DNA from: Chaunax sp. Z400
Lineage: Eukaryota > Chordata > Actinopteri > Lophiiformes > Chaunacidae
Direction: 5' to 3'
DNA length: 64,000 bases
Assembly: GCA_037577475.1 (NCBI GenBank)
Contig: CM075184.1
Location: forward strand, 29,432,094-29,496,093
Shown here: piece after piece, positions 22,006 to 33,410 of the stretch
How the letters are laid out: every line of letters begins with the position of its first letter
Numbering within the stretch: the stretch's first letter is position 1
Made by a program: the position numbers and the translations under genes
The notes under the pieces: model-generated
What the model was told of the DNA's origin: nothing
Seen by the model: only the letters and a program-made list of their open reading frames with translations
The model's database searches: none

Positions 22006-25000
22006 TCTTTTTCTTTTAACCTCAGACTACTCTAGCAAAGCCATTACTTGAATTTACGATTCAATATAGCATACCATAATAAAAAACAATGAAATCAAGA
22101 TGACATAATTTAAAGTTAATAAACATTCATATAAATGTAACATAATAGTGACAGTGTGGAGAATGTCAAACATGCCCTTGTCTGCTCATAACTATTTATT
22201 TCAGGCTATAAAGATGTTGGATTTCTGTTGTGCAGTGCATTATCCTATCTTGGCATCAGGCAAAGGTTGTCAACTTTTGTATAAACAAAGGACAAGTGGA
22301 ACCAGTGTCCCCATATTTCCTCCACTTCCTCCTGAGGAAGATGAGATGCATTCCAGCAAGCCACAATAGATGCATATAACCCACAACAGACATTACAGCT
22401 TGTGTACATGTGTTACAAATTCTGACTTATTAATGGAGAAGTCCTCATGCACTGATTTCCATAGTGTTTTTGCGAAGTCGACGTTGTTCAAGAATTTTCT
22501 TACACAGAAACCCTAAAGTTTTAATCCTGAAACAAAGTCACAAGTGTAGTACTTTTCTTAACAAATATCAAGACATCCATGAAAACCTAACTTTATCTTT
22601 TGCCTCATTGTTATCTTTACTCTTTTCTCCTTGTGTTTCTCTATTGATTTTCTCTTTCAATAACAGCATAAAAAAGATAAAACATATCCCAGAAATCCTC
22701 GATCTTGTTCGTAGACTATCCCAATGAGCTGCTTCCTTCTCATTGGGGAAGCAGCTCATCTTTTTAAGGGATTGTGGAAGAAAGGAGGAGTTTACAATTT
22801 CCATCTCTCTCTCTATACTCTCTCTTGGTTTCCCCTCCATTCAGTTTGTGAAGGGACTGTGTCCATTCAGTATTGTTTGATCGTCTTTGTCTCACAGGGG
22901 AAGGAGAATGTGAGAATATGAGAGCAAAGAGACATGGAAAGAAGCTGGACTCCCCCTGTGGTACAGTCTCTCCCAGCACAACCTGGCATAATTCAGAAAT
23001 GTGTGTGAATATGAAGCACTTTACCTCTTAAAAGCAGTCACTGAGGGTAAAGTGTAGCACTAGATCCCAGCTCTTAGGTCTCTGGCTGGTTTACCCCAAG
23101 ATCTAATGTTGAGTGGAGCTTGGGGAGAAGTTTTCCTTTTTTCTGTTTCCTTTCACTTCCTTATCTGGAGATGCATTTGAAAGAACAAACAAAATAAATA
23201 TGGGGGTAAGGGGTTGGTAGTGGAAGAAAGAGGAGTGGGAGGAGGAGGATGGCAAGATGATATGAGAAGAGTTCACAACATGATAAAGCAAGGTTTTGAG
23301 ATAATTTGGGGTTAAGGAATCACAGACAGAATAAGGAGGTGGGGGATAATGATGGAGGGAATGAAGACGAAGGAGGAGAGAATCAGGAAGAGTGTCCGGG
23401 AAGGCTTCATTGGAAAGGTTTTGGGGGCTGGTCTACCCAGCATTCTCAGTGGATATGGCAGCCCTCTGTGGACCTCCTCACACAGACACTCCAGCTAATG
23501 AATCAGACCTGGTTTCTAACAGTCAGGAGAACTCCAGTCTCCATGTCTCTGTGCACGGCAGAACAAAGCACGCCTCCATTAATATTTTAGCGTTCTTTTT
23601 ATCTCAATGCTAACACCGCTCAACACGATTTTTGTTGGGGAGACAATGAAAGAGAAATATTGGTAAAGATGGAGAGGGGGAAAGTGAGAGGAGGAGAGAC
23701 AGACCAAAAAGACAGTCAGGAAGACCTTGTGTTCTCAAGATTTCATCTTGTCTGGCGTAATTGTCCCACTGGTAGAAATGTTCTGTGCCGCCCAGCAAGT
23801 TCTCAAAGAAAAAAAAACAACAACTGATAGCCAAACTACCTGACACACCGCAGAAAAAGTGGGAGTCCAACACAGGACATCCTGTCAGTATGATTGCATT
23901 CTATCCAGATGCAGTACTTGTCTCATACCTCTACAGTGATTGTCAGTGCTGATATTTACATGGTTTTTCATCCAGTATATTGCTTCTACATTTGACAAAG
24001 TCATTCTCAGCACCGTTCATGGCTCGAAATTCATCTGTCTGAAACTTTGGTACAAATATAGCGTTAGCAAGGTATACTGTTCTGTATTTTGAGTAAGGTG
24101 AGCAGAGATTTCCCATCACCTGCTCTGGTCTCTGACCTTACGCTTGTCTCCTATCAGGGTTGCCTTAAAGAGAGGAGCTGACACTGCTCCTCTGCTTTGT
24201 CCTTCTCCGTCCTACCTTTTCCTTCACCTCTTTGCTTGGAGGCAGCTATGGGTAGCTTGAAGATTCCCATCTGGCTTCTCTTATATAGTAACCACAGGAA
24301 CATCTCATAATTTTTTCCCTTAATTGAATTATCACAGTGTGGTCCTCTGGGATGCCACTCTGCCCTAATAAAACGGAGCGAGGTAATCCATGAGAAACTA
24401 TTGGGGAGGGCAGAGGAGACACTTAACCATGCCTATTACAGCCACAGACATTTAACACACTTAATTTACTATTAAATGAAATATATTATTTTTTTTAACA
24501 CATCCCACGAGAACCATCTACCCAACCCATTTTGTATTCACCTCATTGGTAACATTAGTAAAAAAAAAAGAAGAAAAAAAAATAGATCGAAGTCATTACA
24601 ATTCAACATGCATTCCACACGTTACAATAATTACTGGGCAACAATGGATCCTGGCTGTCTGAATTAGCTCAACAGTGAGAGATCTACAAACACAATAGGA
24701 GGGCCTTCCTAGACACCCAGTCTCAGACACATAGATTAATTGCTTCTTTGTACACAGAAATAGAGGAGCAGCGCTTTCACCTGCATACCGCTGCCAGGGG
24801 CAGTCAGTCCAGGGAATATGTACAGGGAAGGAGGAGGACCGTGGCCGTATGCTGGGGGGTGGTATATATCAGGAGGTGGTTGGTGGCCGGTTTTTGGGTG
24901 TCGCATAGAGCCTGAGGTGGAATAGGTGGTAGGGTGGAAGCGAGGGAGGGGTGAAGGGTTCCGTCAGGAGATCCTGGGGCAAGTGGCCGTGGGCATTCGG

Positions 25001-25312
25001 CTGTGAAAAGTCATTCAGAGGGAAAACACCAAGCATCCTTTATTTATTTGTGTCTGAAATATTTATCTGTCACGCGGGCCGTTTTATAATGGGGCTGTCA
25101 GTCTCCTCTGCCCATTCAAGGGTGTGGACATGTTGCCCCGAGCACCCGCTGTGGATCTCCTGTGAATAATTGCTGGAATTTCACTTTTGGGAACGTTGCA
25201 CTCTGACCCTGAAGCTTGTTGTTTTTCTGCATCAAGAGAAAGGTAGAATGTTTTAAAGTATTTACCTTGGCTTGGCTTTTTCATCCATCTCGCTCTCACC
25301 TTCTCTCTCAGT
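22006..25312. other. Non-coding DNA, mostly unique
   Basis: Short frames occur on both strands (up to 94 codons), without recognisable products. A purine-rich stretch lies at 23200-23400. At 24830-24960 the sequence is G-rich. Stretches 23390-23590 and 24950-25200 are high-complexity and repeat-free. The inverted repeat at 22721 is listed separately. Confidence 0.55.
22721..22759. repeat. Nested perfect inverted repeat (hairpin)
   Basis: ATGAGCTGCTTCC (22724-22736) is the exact reverse complement of GGAAGCAGCTCAT (22747-22759), with a 10-base spacer. Inside it, CCAATGAG (22721-22728) is also the exact reverse complement of CTCATTGG (22739-22746). The two complements are permuted in order, as expected of an inverted, template-switch type duplication. 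Confidence 0.9.
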
Positions 25313-25335
25313 CACAAACACACACACACACACAC

Positions 25336-25368
<33 letters not shown>
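25313..25368. repeat. (CA)n microsatellite, interrupted
   Basis: CA units run from about 25313 to 25336, are interrupted by CTG, and resume to 25368. The array encodes the His/Thr run of a frame rejected as a gene. Confidence 0.95.
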
Positions 25369-25371
<3 letters not shown>

Positions 25372-27726
25372 CATTCAAGTTGGAAAATAAATAATTCATT
25401 CCCTTTACTCCAAGATGAAAACCCAATCAAGCTGAAAATCCCTGTCTTGCTGCAGCTCTGGGCTGCCAATGCTGCTGGTTAATGTGATGCTCACTGTTAT
25501 AATGCGCCGTTGTGTCAACACACAGAGGCGTAGGCTTCTTCTAAAGGAACACGCACTCCCCAACATTAATGGTATTTTTAATCTGGTGTAATCGCCTAAA
25601 TGAAAGACTACTTGTTTCACAGTGAGCTGTGACGCTTAGTGAACGACAGGAGCTGCCATCTTTCGTTCTTTCGAATTGTTTCATCACTGCTCTCTCTTCG
25701 GGGAGAGATGTGAGTTTGAAACCCTGTCAGGCGGATAAAGAGACTAAGCACACAACAACAATACAAATATGTTTTGTCGAGGGTGAAAGTCGGCTCTGAT
25801 GAGAGGCGGGTCAGGTGGGAGCCCTCTTTGACACAACATCTCTTCTGTTCACACTGAATGGGCTTAGCTAACTTAGGCAGGCTTTCTCAAACCTTTTTGC
25901 GCATGCAACATACTGTAGCATTATTGAATTGACTGCTTGGAAATTATTATTATGGCTTGTTGGCAGATAATATGGGATTTTAACACGAGCTCTGTCAGAA
26001 GCTATATCTGCACTTGTGGACCTGCACAAAACACAATGACACACACAAAGATATTTAATTCAATATGTGCAGATGTACACAGAGAGGTGTCAACTATCCA
26101 CAGACATATGCATACTGAGACGCACAAAGGTAGACTGGAGATGCTTACACACAGGACACATGCACACATCTCACATATAAACACCCACAATTAGACAACT
26201 GAGCACAAAACACATATGCATACACACACACATTGCACACTAAAATGCAACGCCTGTAGTCTGAGCATGCATAATTAAGATGTACCTTGTTTGGAGAGAG
26301 TGCATGTCGCCTCTCGATGTGCACACCACATCCCCAGAAAGAAGCTTTGAATAATGAAAAGTGTCACCTATGCAAAATGCAGAAGATGAGTATGCCTGCC
26401 TGTGAATGTGCTTTGTGCATGTGTTGGTGTGTGAATGCTTGTGTATATGTATATTATGGTTGTGTGGTTGTATAGTGCATATCTGAAAATGCATGCACAG
26501 ATCTGTGTGTGCGCACCAGTCTTTATGTGTGCAGATCTACAGACGGAGGTGTCTGTAAAGGTGAATGTGTGTCTATGATGATGGAGACTGAGGCCTCTTT
26601 GTCATTTAACATAGTGCTACAAGGACACTGAGCCATATGTGAGTGCATGGAACTGACAGCTGAGGCCCAGTCCTCCCTTGTCCACCCTCCCATATCCTGA
26701 ACCCCAAACCCCCCCTGGCATCCCTCCCTCTCTCTCCCTACCTATCCTCTCTGACTGACAGTTGTTGTTGTCCCACGAAGCAGAGGCACAAGAGGCACAG
26801 ACATGGCCCAGGATGTCTGTCGTGAGCCGTGTCTTCATCAGGGTCTTTGTGCCAATGATGAGCTCCGAATGGGATAGGATGGAGGGGCTGCCAGCTCGTG
26901 TGTCCACATCACATTCAATGCTATTAATATTTATCTTTTAAAGTCCTAAAATACTTGCCCTCCAAGAACCATGACTTAAATGTAGCTCTTGTTCCCATAT
27001 GATGCTGTTGTCACTGCAGCATATACCTAATGTGATATGTATACCTAATGCTATATACCTACACAATGAGCGGGTTTCAAGAACATTGTCTTGTTATCTT
27101 GGTTAAACATTCAATGCTCATACTTTGTATTTTTATAAATCATGTCATCATGCTGTTGAACCAGTGACACTCTGGTAATATACTGTACTTAATATGTTCT
27201 ATGCTTGTGTCAGTAAATCCAACTCCTCCATTAAATGATAATTTACTTTAATGTCTAAGCATCAGCAGTCATGTCTACGTGTCACTTATATGTCATCCTT
27301 GATCCCCGTGGTCAATGGATGGAAAATCAACACAAGGATTCTTTGATGATGTAATTGGCCTTAGGCGCACTGGAGAGTGTGTACTTATATAATAAATATA
27401 GTGTTACATTTATTTGATAGAGGAATATCCACTGTTCATGCCCTAAGGGACAGGGCTGGCACTGTAGAACAATTTCATTAATGGTGTTAATTGTCACTCA
27501 TCATCCTGATGCATACTGTCATTTGCCTATGTGAAGAAAAAAAAAAAAAGGTCTTTAAAATCTGTCTGTTGAAAAGAAAAAAAATGCGACAAAACAGAGA
27601 CATAACAGTTTCCAAGTTAAAATACTTTACTTTAATGGTTACATTGCCTTAAACATAAACAAAAATTTTTATGGCTAAAATAGACTATTTTGAATGTAAT
27701 TTAAAATTTATTTGATTTCTGAAAAT
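25369..27726. other. Non-coding DNA with degenerate CA/TG-rich patches
   Basis: Degenerate CA-rich sequence lies at 26026-26240 and TG-rich sequence at 26390-26560. The stretch 26760-26900 is high-complexity. Near 27010-27060 the string ATACCTAATG recurs twice with variants, and a 13-base A run lies at 27537-27549. No gene is recognised. Confidence 0.55.
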
Positions 27727-28171
27727 CATTTCCTGACGCCAAGATTGGCGACGCCCCAATCTTGTCAGGATGTTGTGTCGCAGAAAAACTCCCAGCAGAG
27801 TTGGCTGATTTCCTGGTTTCCTATCAGTCCGGCATTTCTCTTCTTGCTGCTTGGAGTGTTGTTTTTGTAGTTGTCCAAGTATTCTCTCTTCATCTTTAGA
27901 AAGTAAATGACTGCATGTTGCCTGGAAAAGCCCCACTTTATACCACTTTGCTATACACCAACGCTGAACAAGAAAACTGCCCTCGTTATTAACAGCGATT
28001 GGTAACGTGCAGGTCTCCAGCCATGCTGGTCGTGTTTGCGTTGGACGGGTGGGCGTCTTATACAGGAAACTTAATGCGGATGTTAATGGGGAGTAAAACG
28101 GAACAGTGAAAAAGCGGTCGTTTTTAGAAGGGGGTCGTCTTATAGAGGTGGTCAGTAGACCAGGTTTGACT
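27727..28171 (-). mobile_element. Probable pogo/Tigger-like DNA-transposon remnant
   Basis: Reading the minus strand inward from 28171, AGTCAAACC is followed by GACCACCTCTATAAGACGAC, then CCCCC, AAAACGACCGCTTTTTCACT and, further in, TATAAGACGCCCACCCG. Repeated CTATAAGACGACC-type words just inside an AGTC-AACC terminus are typical of pogo/Tigger-like elements as I know them. A 167-codon minus-strand frame spans the region, with a charged stretch (SKDEERILGQLQKQHSKQQE), but I cannot align it confidently to a transposase. On the plus strand EKLPAELADFLVSYQ slightly resembles the KLP-E.E.....F. segment of pogo-type proteins; this is weak. The opposite terminus is not found, so boundaries are approximate. 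Confidence 0.5.
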
Positions 28172-31100
28172 AGAAGATATTTGCACAATATGGAAAGCCA
28201 AGTTGGATAGTTTCCATGTACAACAATGGAATGGCTTTCACTGTTAGATGGAGGAGTGACTGCTTGGTGATGGGTTACTAAGTTTACTGTAGCAGAACCA
28301 GGACAAGGAATCAGGACATCATATGGAGTATATCTGTACTTTACTGGGACGAAAGCTGTGTAGATAGACTAGAGAATGTTAGAGCAAGATAAGATGGATT
28401 TTCCCTCAGTGTTCAGTGGCCTAAGTTGTCCCATGAATTAGTAAAATGGAAAAGTAGCTAATCGTGTACAAGAGCAGGTCCCAAAATGGGGGTAAGATGA
28501 GGGGCAAGCATAGAATCAGGTAGTGGCCACTACAAACTGTAGGGAACATCACAGTATTATATCATTATTATCAGCAGGCTTTGGGTGAAAACATGGGGAA
28601 GCTCTTTGAAGATGTGTTTTGCTTTTGGTAGGGTCATGCTCTTTATTTGGAGGGCACTGCGAGGACACAGTGTTTTTTTGCCAGTTAAGAAAGTGGATCA
28701 GCCCACTTTATTTCAGTCGTCTTGCTTTCAAAAAGAAAGTCACAATATTTGAAAAAATATGTATATTGTTTGTATTTGATTTTTAATGGTACCGTATATG
28801 GTATTTTTGCTGTACACAATTAATAGCATACATTTACTTGAAAAACCAAAAGAAGATAACATTGCAATGACATGAACTTGAGCTTCACACTTTTTTCTTT
28901 TTGCTTTGAAAGAAAAAAAGAGCAAGAGGTCATGCAACATTGTGGTCTGCAACCATTTAATTCCGCACTGTATCAGCAGTAACGTCTCCATTTTTGTCAA
29001 ATGATTGTGAGTATATGCTAAGATTACGTTGGGCTATATAGAATAGAACAAACAAATCCTGCAGAGAAGCTTAGCAATTTAACCCTGTGGTCTCTTCATC
29101 TTTACTACTGGGTTTTGATTTTGCAGAATGGTGATAACCCACGGCTATTTACACAGAAAGAGAGGCAGGGAGAGAGAGAGAGAGGCTCAGGGAAAGAGAG
29201 GCAGAGGGAGACAGGGAGGTAGAGAGAGAGAGGCACAGAGGAGAGGCAGACTTCCCACTGCCCAAAGCGGCTTTTTGATGAAAATGGAGGATAAATGTTT
29301 ATTTTCCTTAACTGTGCCACAAGGGTGGGTAATTATAATTATTCCTAAGAGAAAATAATGAAGCTAATGATGAAGTGCTCTCACTACTATGTCATTTAAT
29401 AATAATTGCAACCTAGGTCATACATGTTGTCTGGAAATCAAAAACACTTTAATCACCAACTAGAATGAATATTAAAGGATTTGTTTAAGAACGATTATAT
29501 TCCCCAAAAGAAAATGCTGAATTTAGAAACACATTTATTTGCACATTAATATGTCTTTGGTGATGAAAAAGAAACCCTCACCACCTCTTTATGTTTTAAC
29601 TAAATACAATGCCCTCCTCACCCACTCAATGACAACAGCTACCTTAAAACCCCACCCCGTAGGCATGGATGAGACATAATATCTAATTAAGTTTCAGAGC
29701 TGCATTTTCATTTGTTAATCACTTAAGTGCTCCGAGGATAACCTGATATCCAAAGGTCTGGTCCCAGTAGCCCAAAATGTCAAAATGCAATTTTATGCAT
29801 GATTAGCCTGACCTGTTTCTATAGCACCCTCCCTCCCTGGTTCTTGCTGCTGGAGGAGCTGACAACTGCTGGTATGTTTATTTTGATGAGATTAGGTGTG
29901 GAGGAGGCCCCCACTGTGTGCAGCAGTCATGGCACCCCCATCTGGTCACTGGCAGAACTAACAACAAATGCTTGAGTGAGTGGAAGGGAGAAGTGAATTG
30001 AGGGAGAAAGACTGGGAGTTGAGGAGGAGAGATCACTTGCGCAGGTGGGGAAGATAATCTTTCGATCTCTCTTTAGCTTTAATAACTGCCAGGCAAAAAA
30101 AAAAGAAAGAAAAAAAAGACAGAAAATAAATAAATAAAAATAAAACAATTTATGCTTCTTAAAGGATAATATGATCACAAATTACTAATCAAATCATCTT
30201 GATCCGGAGGGGCGGCGGGCGCTTTACTTGGTGGTGCTTAGCAGAGCAGAAATCCTTTCTAATCTGATTTTGTAGAGATAAGACGGCTTTAGTCTCACCA
30301 TTGTGCTACTCTGATTAAAGGGGGCAGGAGGCACACTGCTTTCAATGGTTGTCATGAAGGCAGGTGAAGCGCGCACACACACACACAGAGACAGACACAC
30401 AAACACAGACTCAAATGCAAATGCTGATACAGATACAAATGTGCACAATCACTCTCATACACTCACAGACGTGGATGCAAGAGAGAACATGCAGACTCAG
30501 AATAATGCACATATAGTAATAATTCTAATTACAGCATGTCTTTTTTTCAATTTTGTGCACAAATACATAAAAGAAGAAAGATATTTGCACATTCATATTT
30601 TAATCCTGCACACTGATCATCTAAAATGACAGAAACATTAACAGAAAACCACAGCCCCTTGTTCAAAGTTAAAAAAAAGAATGCAACATTCAACATTACT
30701 TATACATGTATGTCCTCATTTGCTAACTATATCTCTGATGATCAGTTATGAAGTCTAATTTTATTACACTGTCACACAGAGTCATGCACACTCCGCATAA
30801 TCACAAGCAAACACAGACGTATAACAATTCACCAGCCATTTGAGAACTTTCTCAGTCCATGTGTCTCATACAGTTCCTATGAAGTTGGCCTGCTTAGCCT
30901 AATTGGGTGTGGATTTGAGTTTTGAGTTAATAGATTTGAAAAAGAATATCTGAGGATGTGCATTTTGACAAAGGCTGCAGGCTGGGATGTATGGAGCCCA
31001 TGTGTCTCTGGGGAGCGGCGTCAGGTCCCTGGGTAGCCCATTAGAGAGTGTACTTCTTCCCGACCACCACCCCCACCCCCAGCTACACGACTCCCCATAC

Positions 31101-33350
31101 CAAGGGAGACCACAGCAACCAGACGCAAAGGAGAATATTCATGTTACACCACCGTGTGCGTGTGATCCTTCAGTCGGCTTAAGCACACACAGACCGTGTG
31201 CACGGAGACAAACACAACACTCACTCAGCCACTCGTACATGTGCACGTACACAAACATGAAAAAGCCTGCACACCCCCATTGAACGTTTGAAATGAGGAA
31301 AAAAGGGAACAGGCTTAGTCATTTAAATCATCCAAAACAGCCGCATCAAGTGAACTTTTGAATGATATTGCATCATCCATTTGAAATAATACACAGAATG
31401 TTGAAACACAGAGGAAATAACCAACTGGGTTTGTCCTCAGGATATTTTATTCAACCAGGGTTGGGCCTCTGAGGCCGAAGCCAGCAGGGGGAAAACTTGG
31501 ACACACTACTGCAACGGATCTATCCAGCAGGAAATATTTTGAGAAGGTGTGTAACCTCAAACAGGCATTTTACAGTGCCACATTAGAGAGAAGGGAAAAA
31601 AAAAAGACTAGAGTGACCTATGACTGGGACAATTGTCACCTTAGCACAGACCACCTGGAAAAGCAATGAGTTAATGTTGACTACCATTTATGCAGCTTCC
31701 TGTCTATTCATGAACTGAGGAGCAATCCTGCTGTCACTCAACTCAACAAATCTCAGTCTTTGTCGAGATTTACAGTGGAATGCAGGATTTAAAGTCAAGA
31801 TCATTTTGTTTAATAGGTACAAGTAGCTGTTTTTTTTGTGCTCTACCATACATGCTTCATAAAAACTTTGGTCAAATCTTCTTTTTCATGTGCTAACCAT
31901 CCCAAAAAATTAGTCACGGCGGTATTTAGTCCTTATTTATTTCTCTTCTCCCACAATTCCAAGCTACTCTTTGAAGTCAGTCAGTAAGAATATATTGTAT
32001 AAGTCAGTCATTATTATTTTCATTTGAATCTCATCTGTCTCGCTAAATCTGATGAAGTTTGCCTTTTGTAATACATTAGGTTCTAAGTAGCATTCAAGAA
32101 AAACAACTGCAGTGTCTTTCCCCCGCATTGGTTATGCTCCAACATTGATGTTTACCCTTTAGTCCTGGTTTTTTAAATGTTGTTGACGAATACAGTATCA
32201 ATGTAAAAAAACAACCCAGTGCCTGAAAATGATGAAATTCAGATTAGTCACCATCTAACCCCACCATTCTGACTTGTGTTGACTTGATGTTTGCTCACAG
32301 GCTCTTGGCAGGCTCAGCAGTTTTGAGATGCTGTGGGCTGTGAGGCTTTGAGTGTGACCTCATGTTCCATTCTGTTTCTATGCCACTGTGCCTCTGCTCT
32401 GCGTCCTCCTGGGCTGCAACTTCACTGTAGCTCCAACAACTGCTGTGGGACACTAAACATCTGTAAGCCACTGCTCCAGCTCGCTCGGCTGCCTCCGTGC
32501 TGGGCTGCCTTATGAGTTTTTCCAGCACCGCCTGTGAGGTTGAGTGCGGCATACTTGGATGCCAGTTCTATTTGGTATGACTTGTGCGTCACTGCGTCTG
32601 CATGAGCATAGCATGTCATTGCAATGGGGACTTTTAATGTGCTGCATGACTACGAGTAAGCATTAAAAAAAATAAAATAGTGTGTTAACTACATCGAGAG
32701 AGTTTGTATGTGTGGCGTGTTTTCAGGTGTTGCTCACAAAACTCCTGCGCACATGTGTCTTTTAACTGTTGCCCTTATTTGCCCTCGCATTTGTCTAACC
32801 AGGGCAGGGCCCATCCCGACAGAAAATGACTGGATCGCTGCCACTCTTTGCAGTAAATCATGTGACTCAACATATCGCACTTTTTATTTTTGTTGTGTGG
32901 TATGAGAGGAGGAAAAGTGAAAACCTTTGTAGTGAATTCAGCAGAAAGAAAAATGTTTTATTGAATCCCTTATGTTTATTGACTTCTCTTTCATGTCAGT
33001 TCTTTTGTTCCACCTTTGTAGTGGCAAAAGATCTCTGTGCATCATCATTTGTGAGCAATCTGAGATGTCAGAGGTGTCCCTTTGATCTGGAGCGCAGACC
33101 TCATACGAGAGACACCTTTGCACCTGGGCCTGTGAATGTTATAATGCTCTTGCTTACATTAGTGTGAATAGCTCATGTGGGTGTAGATATTTCCGTGTTT
33201 GGAACACACACACATACACACCAACCCTCTTGGGAAAGTGTGTATATGCATTGGGACATGCCAGCAAATATAATTATGAGTGTGTACGAGTAATCAGCCA
33301 CCTCCATCTCCTGTTCCTGAGGGAGCAGAATGGGCGTTGATTCATTCTTC
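28172..33350. other. Five kb of non-coding DNA
   Basis: No gene or clear transposon is seen. A GA-rich tract lies at 29157-29250, A-rich runs at 30093-30150, and a short CA array at 30374-30387 with CA-rich flanks to 30470. High-complexity candidates are 29640-29830 (contains TAATTA at 29684-29689 and ATGCAATTTTATGCATGATT near 29785) and 30190-30340. Open frames reach 113 codons (32826-33167, plus) without recognisable features. Confidence 0.55.
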
Positions 33351-33410
33351 TTACCTCGCCTTACCTTACCTTACTTTACCTTGCCTTGCCTTACCTTACC
33401 TTACCTTACT
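33351..33410. repeat. (CCTTA)n pentanucleotide array
   Basis: About ten CCTTA units, some changed to CTTTA or CCTTG, run to 33410. No LINE stem-loop sequence flanks either side, so I treat it as a free-standing minisatellite rather than a retrotransposon tail. Confidence 0.9.

Noticed and set aside
25680..25740. tRNA-like GAGTTTGAAACCCTG
   Set aside because: There is no matching A-box, acceptor stem or anticodon arm at the right spacing.
33351..33410. CCTTA array as a LINE tail
   Set aside because: Neither flank carries the CCC...GGG hairpin and AATAAA that precede the tails at 47.45 and 61.24 kb.
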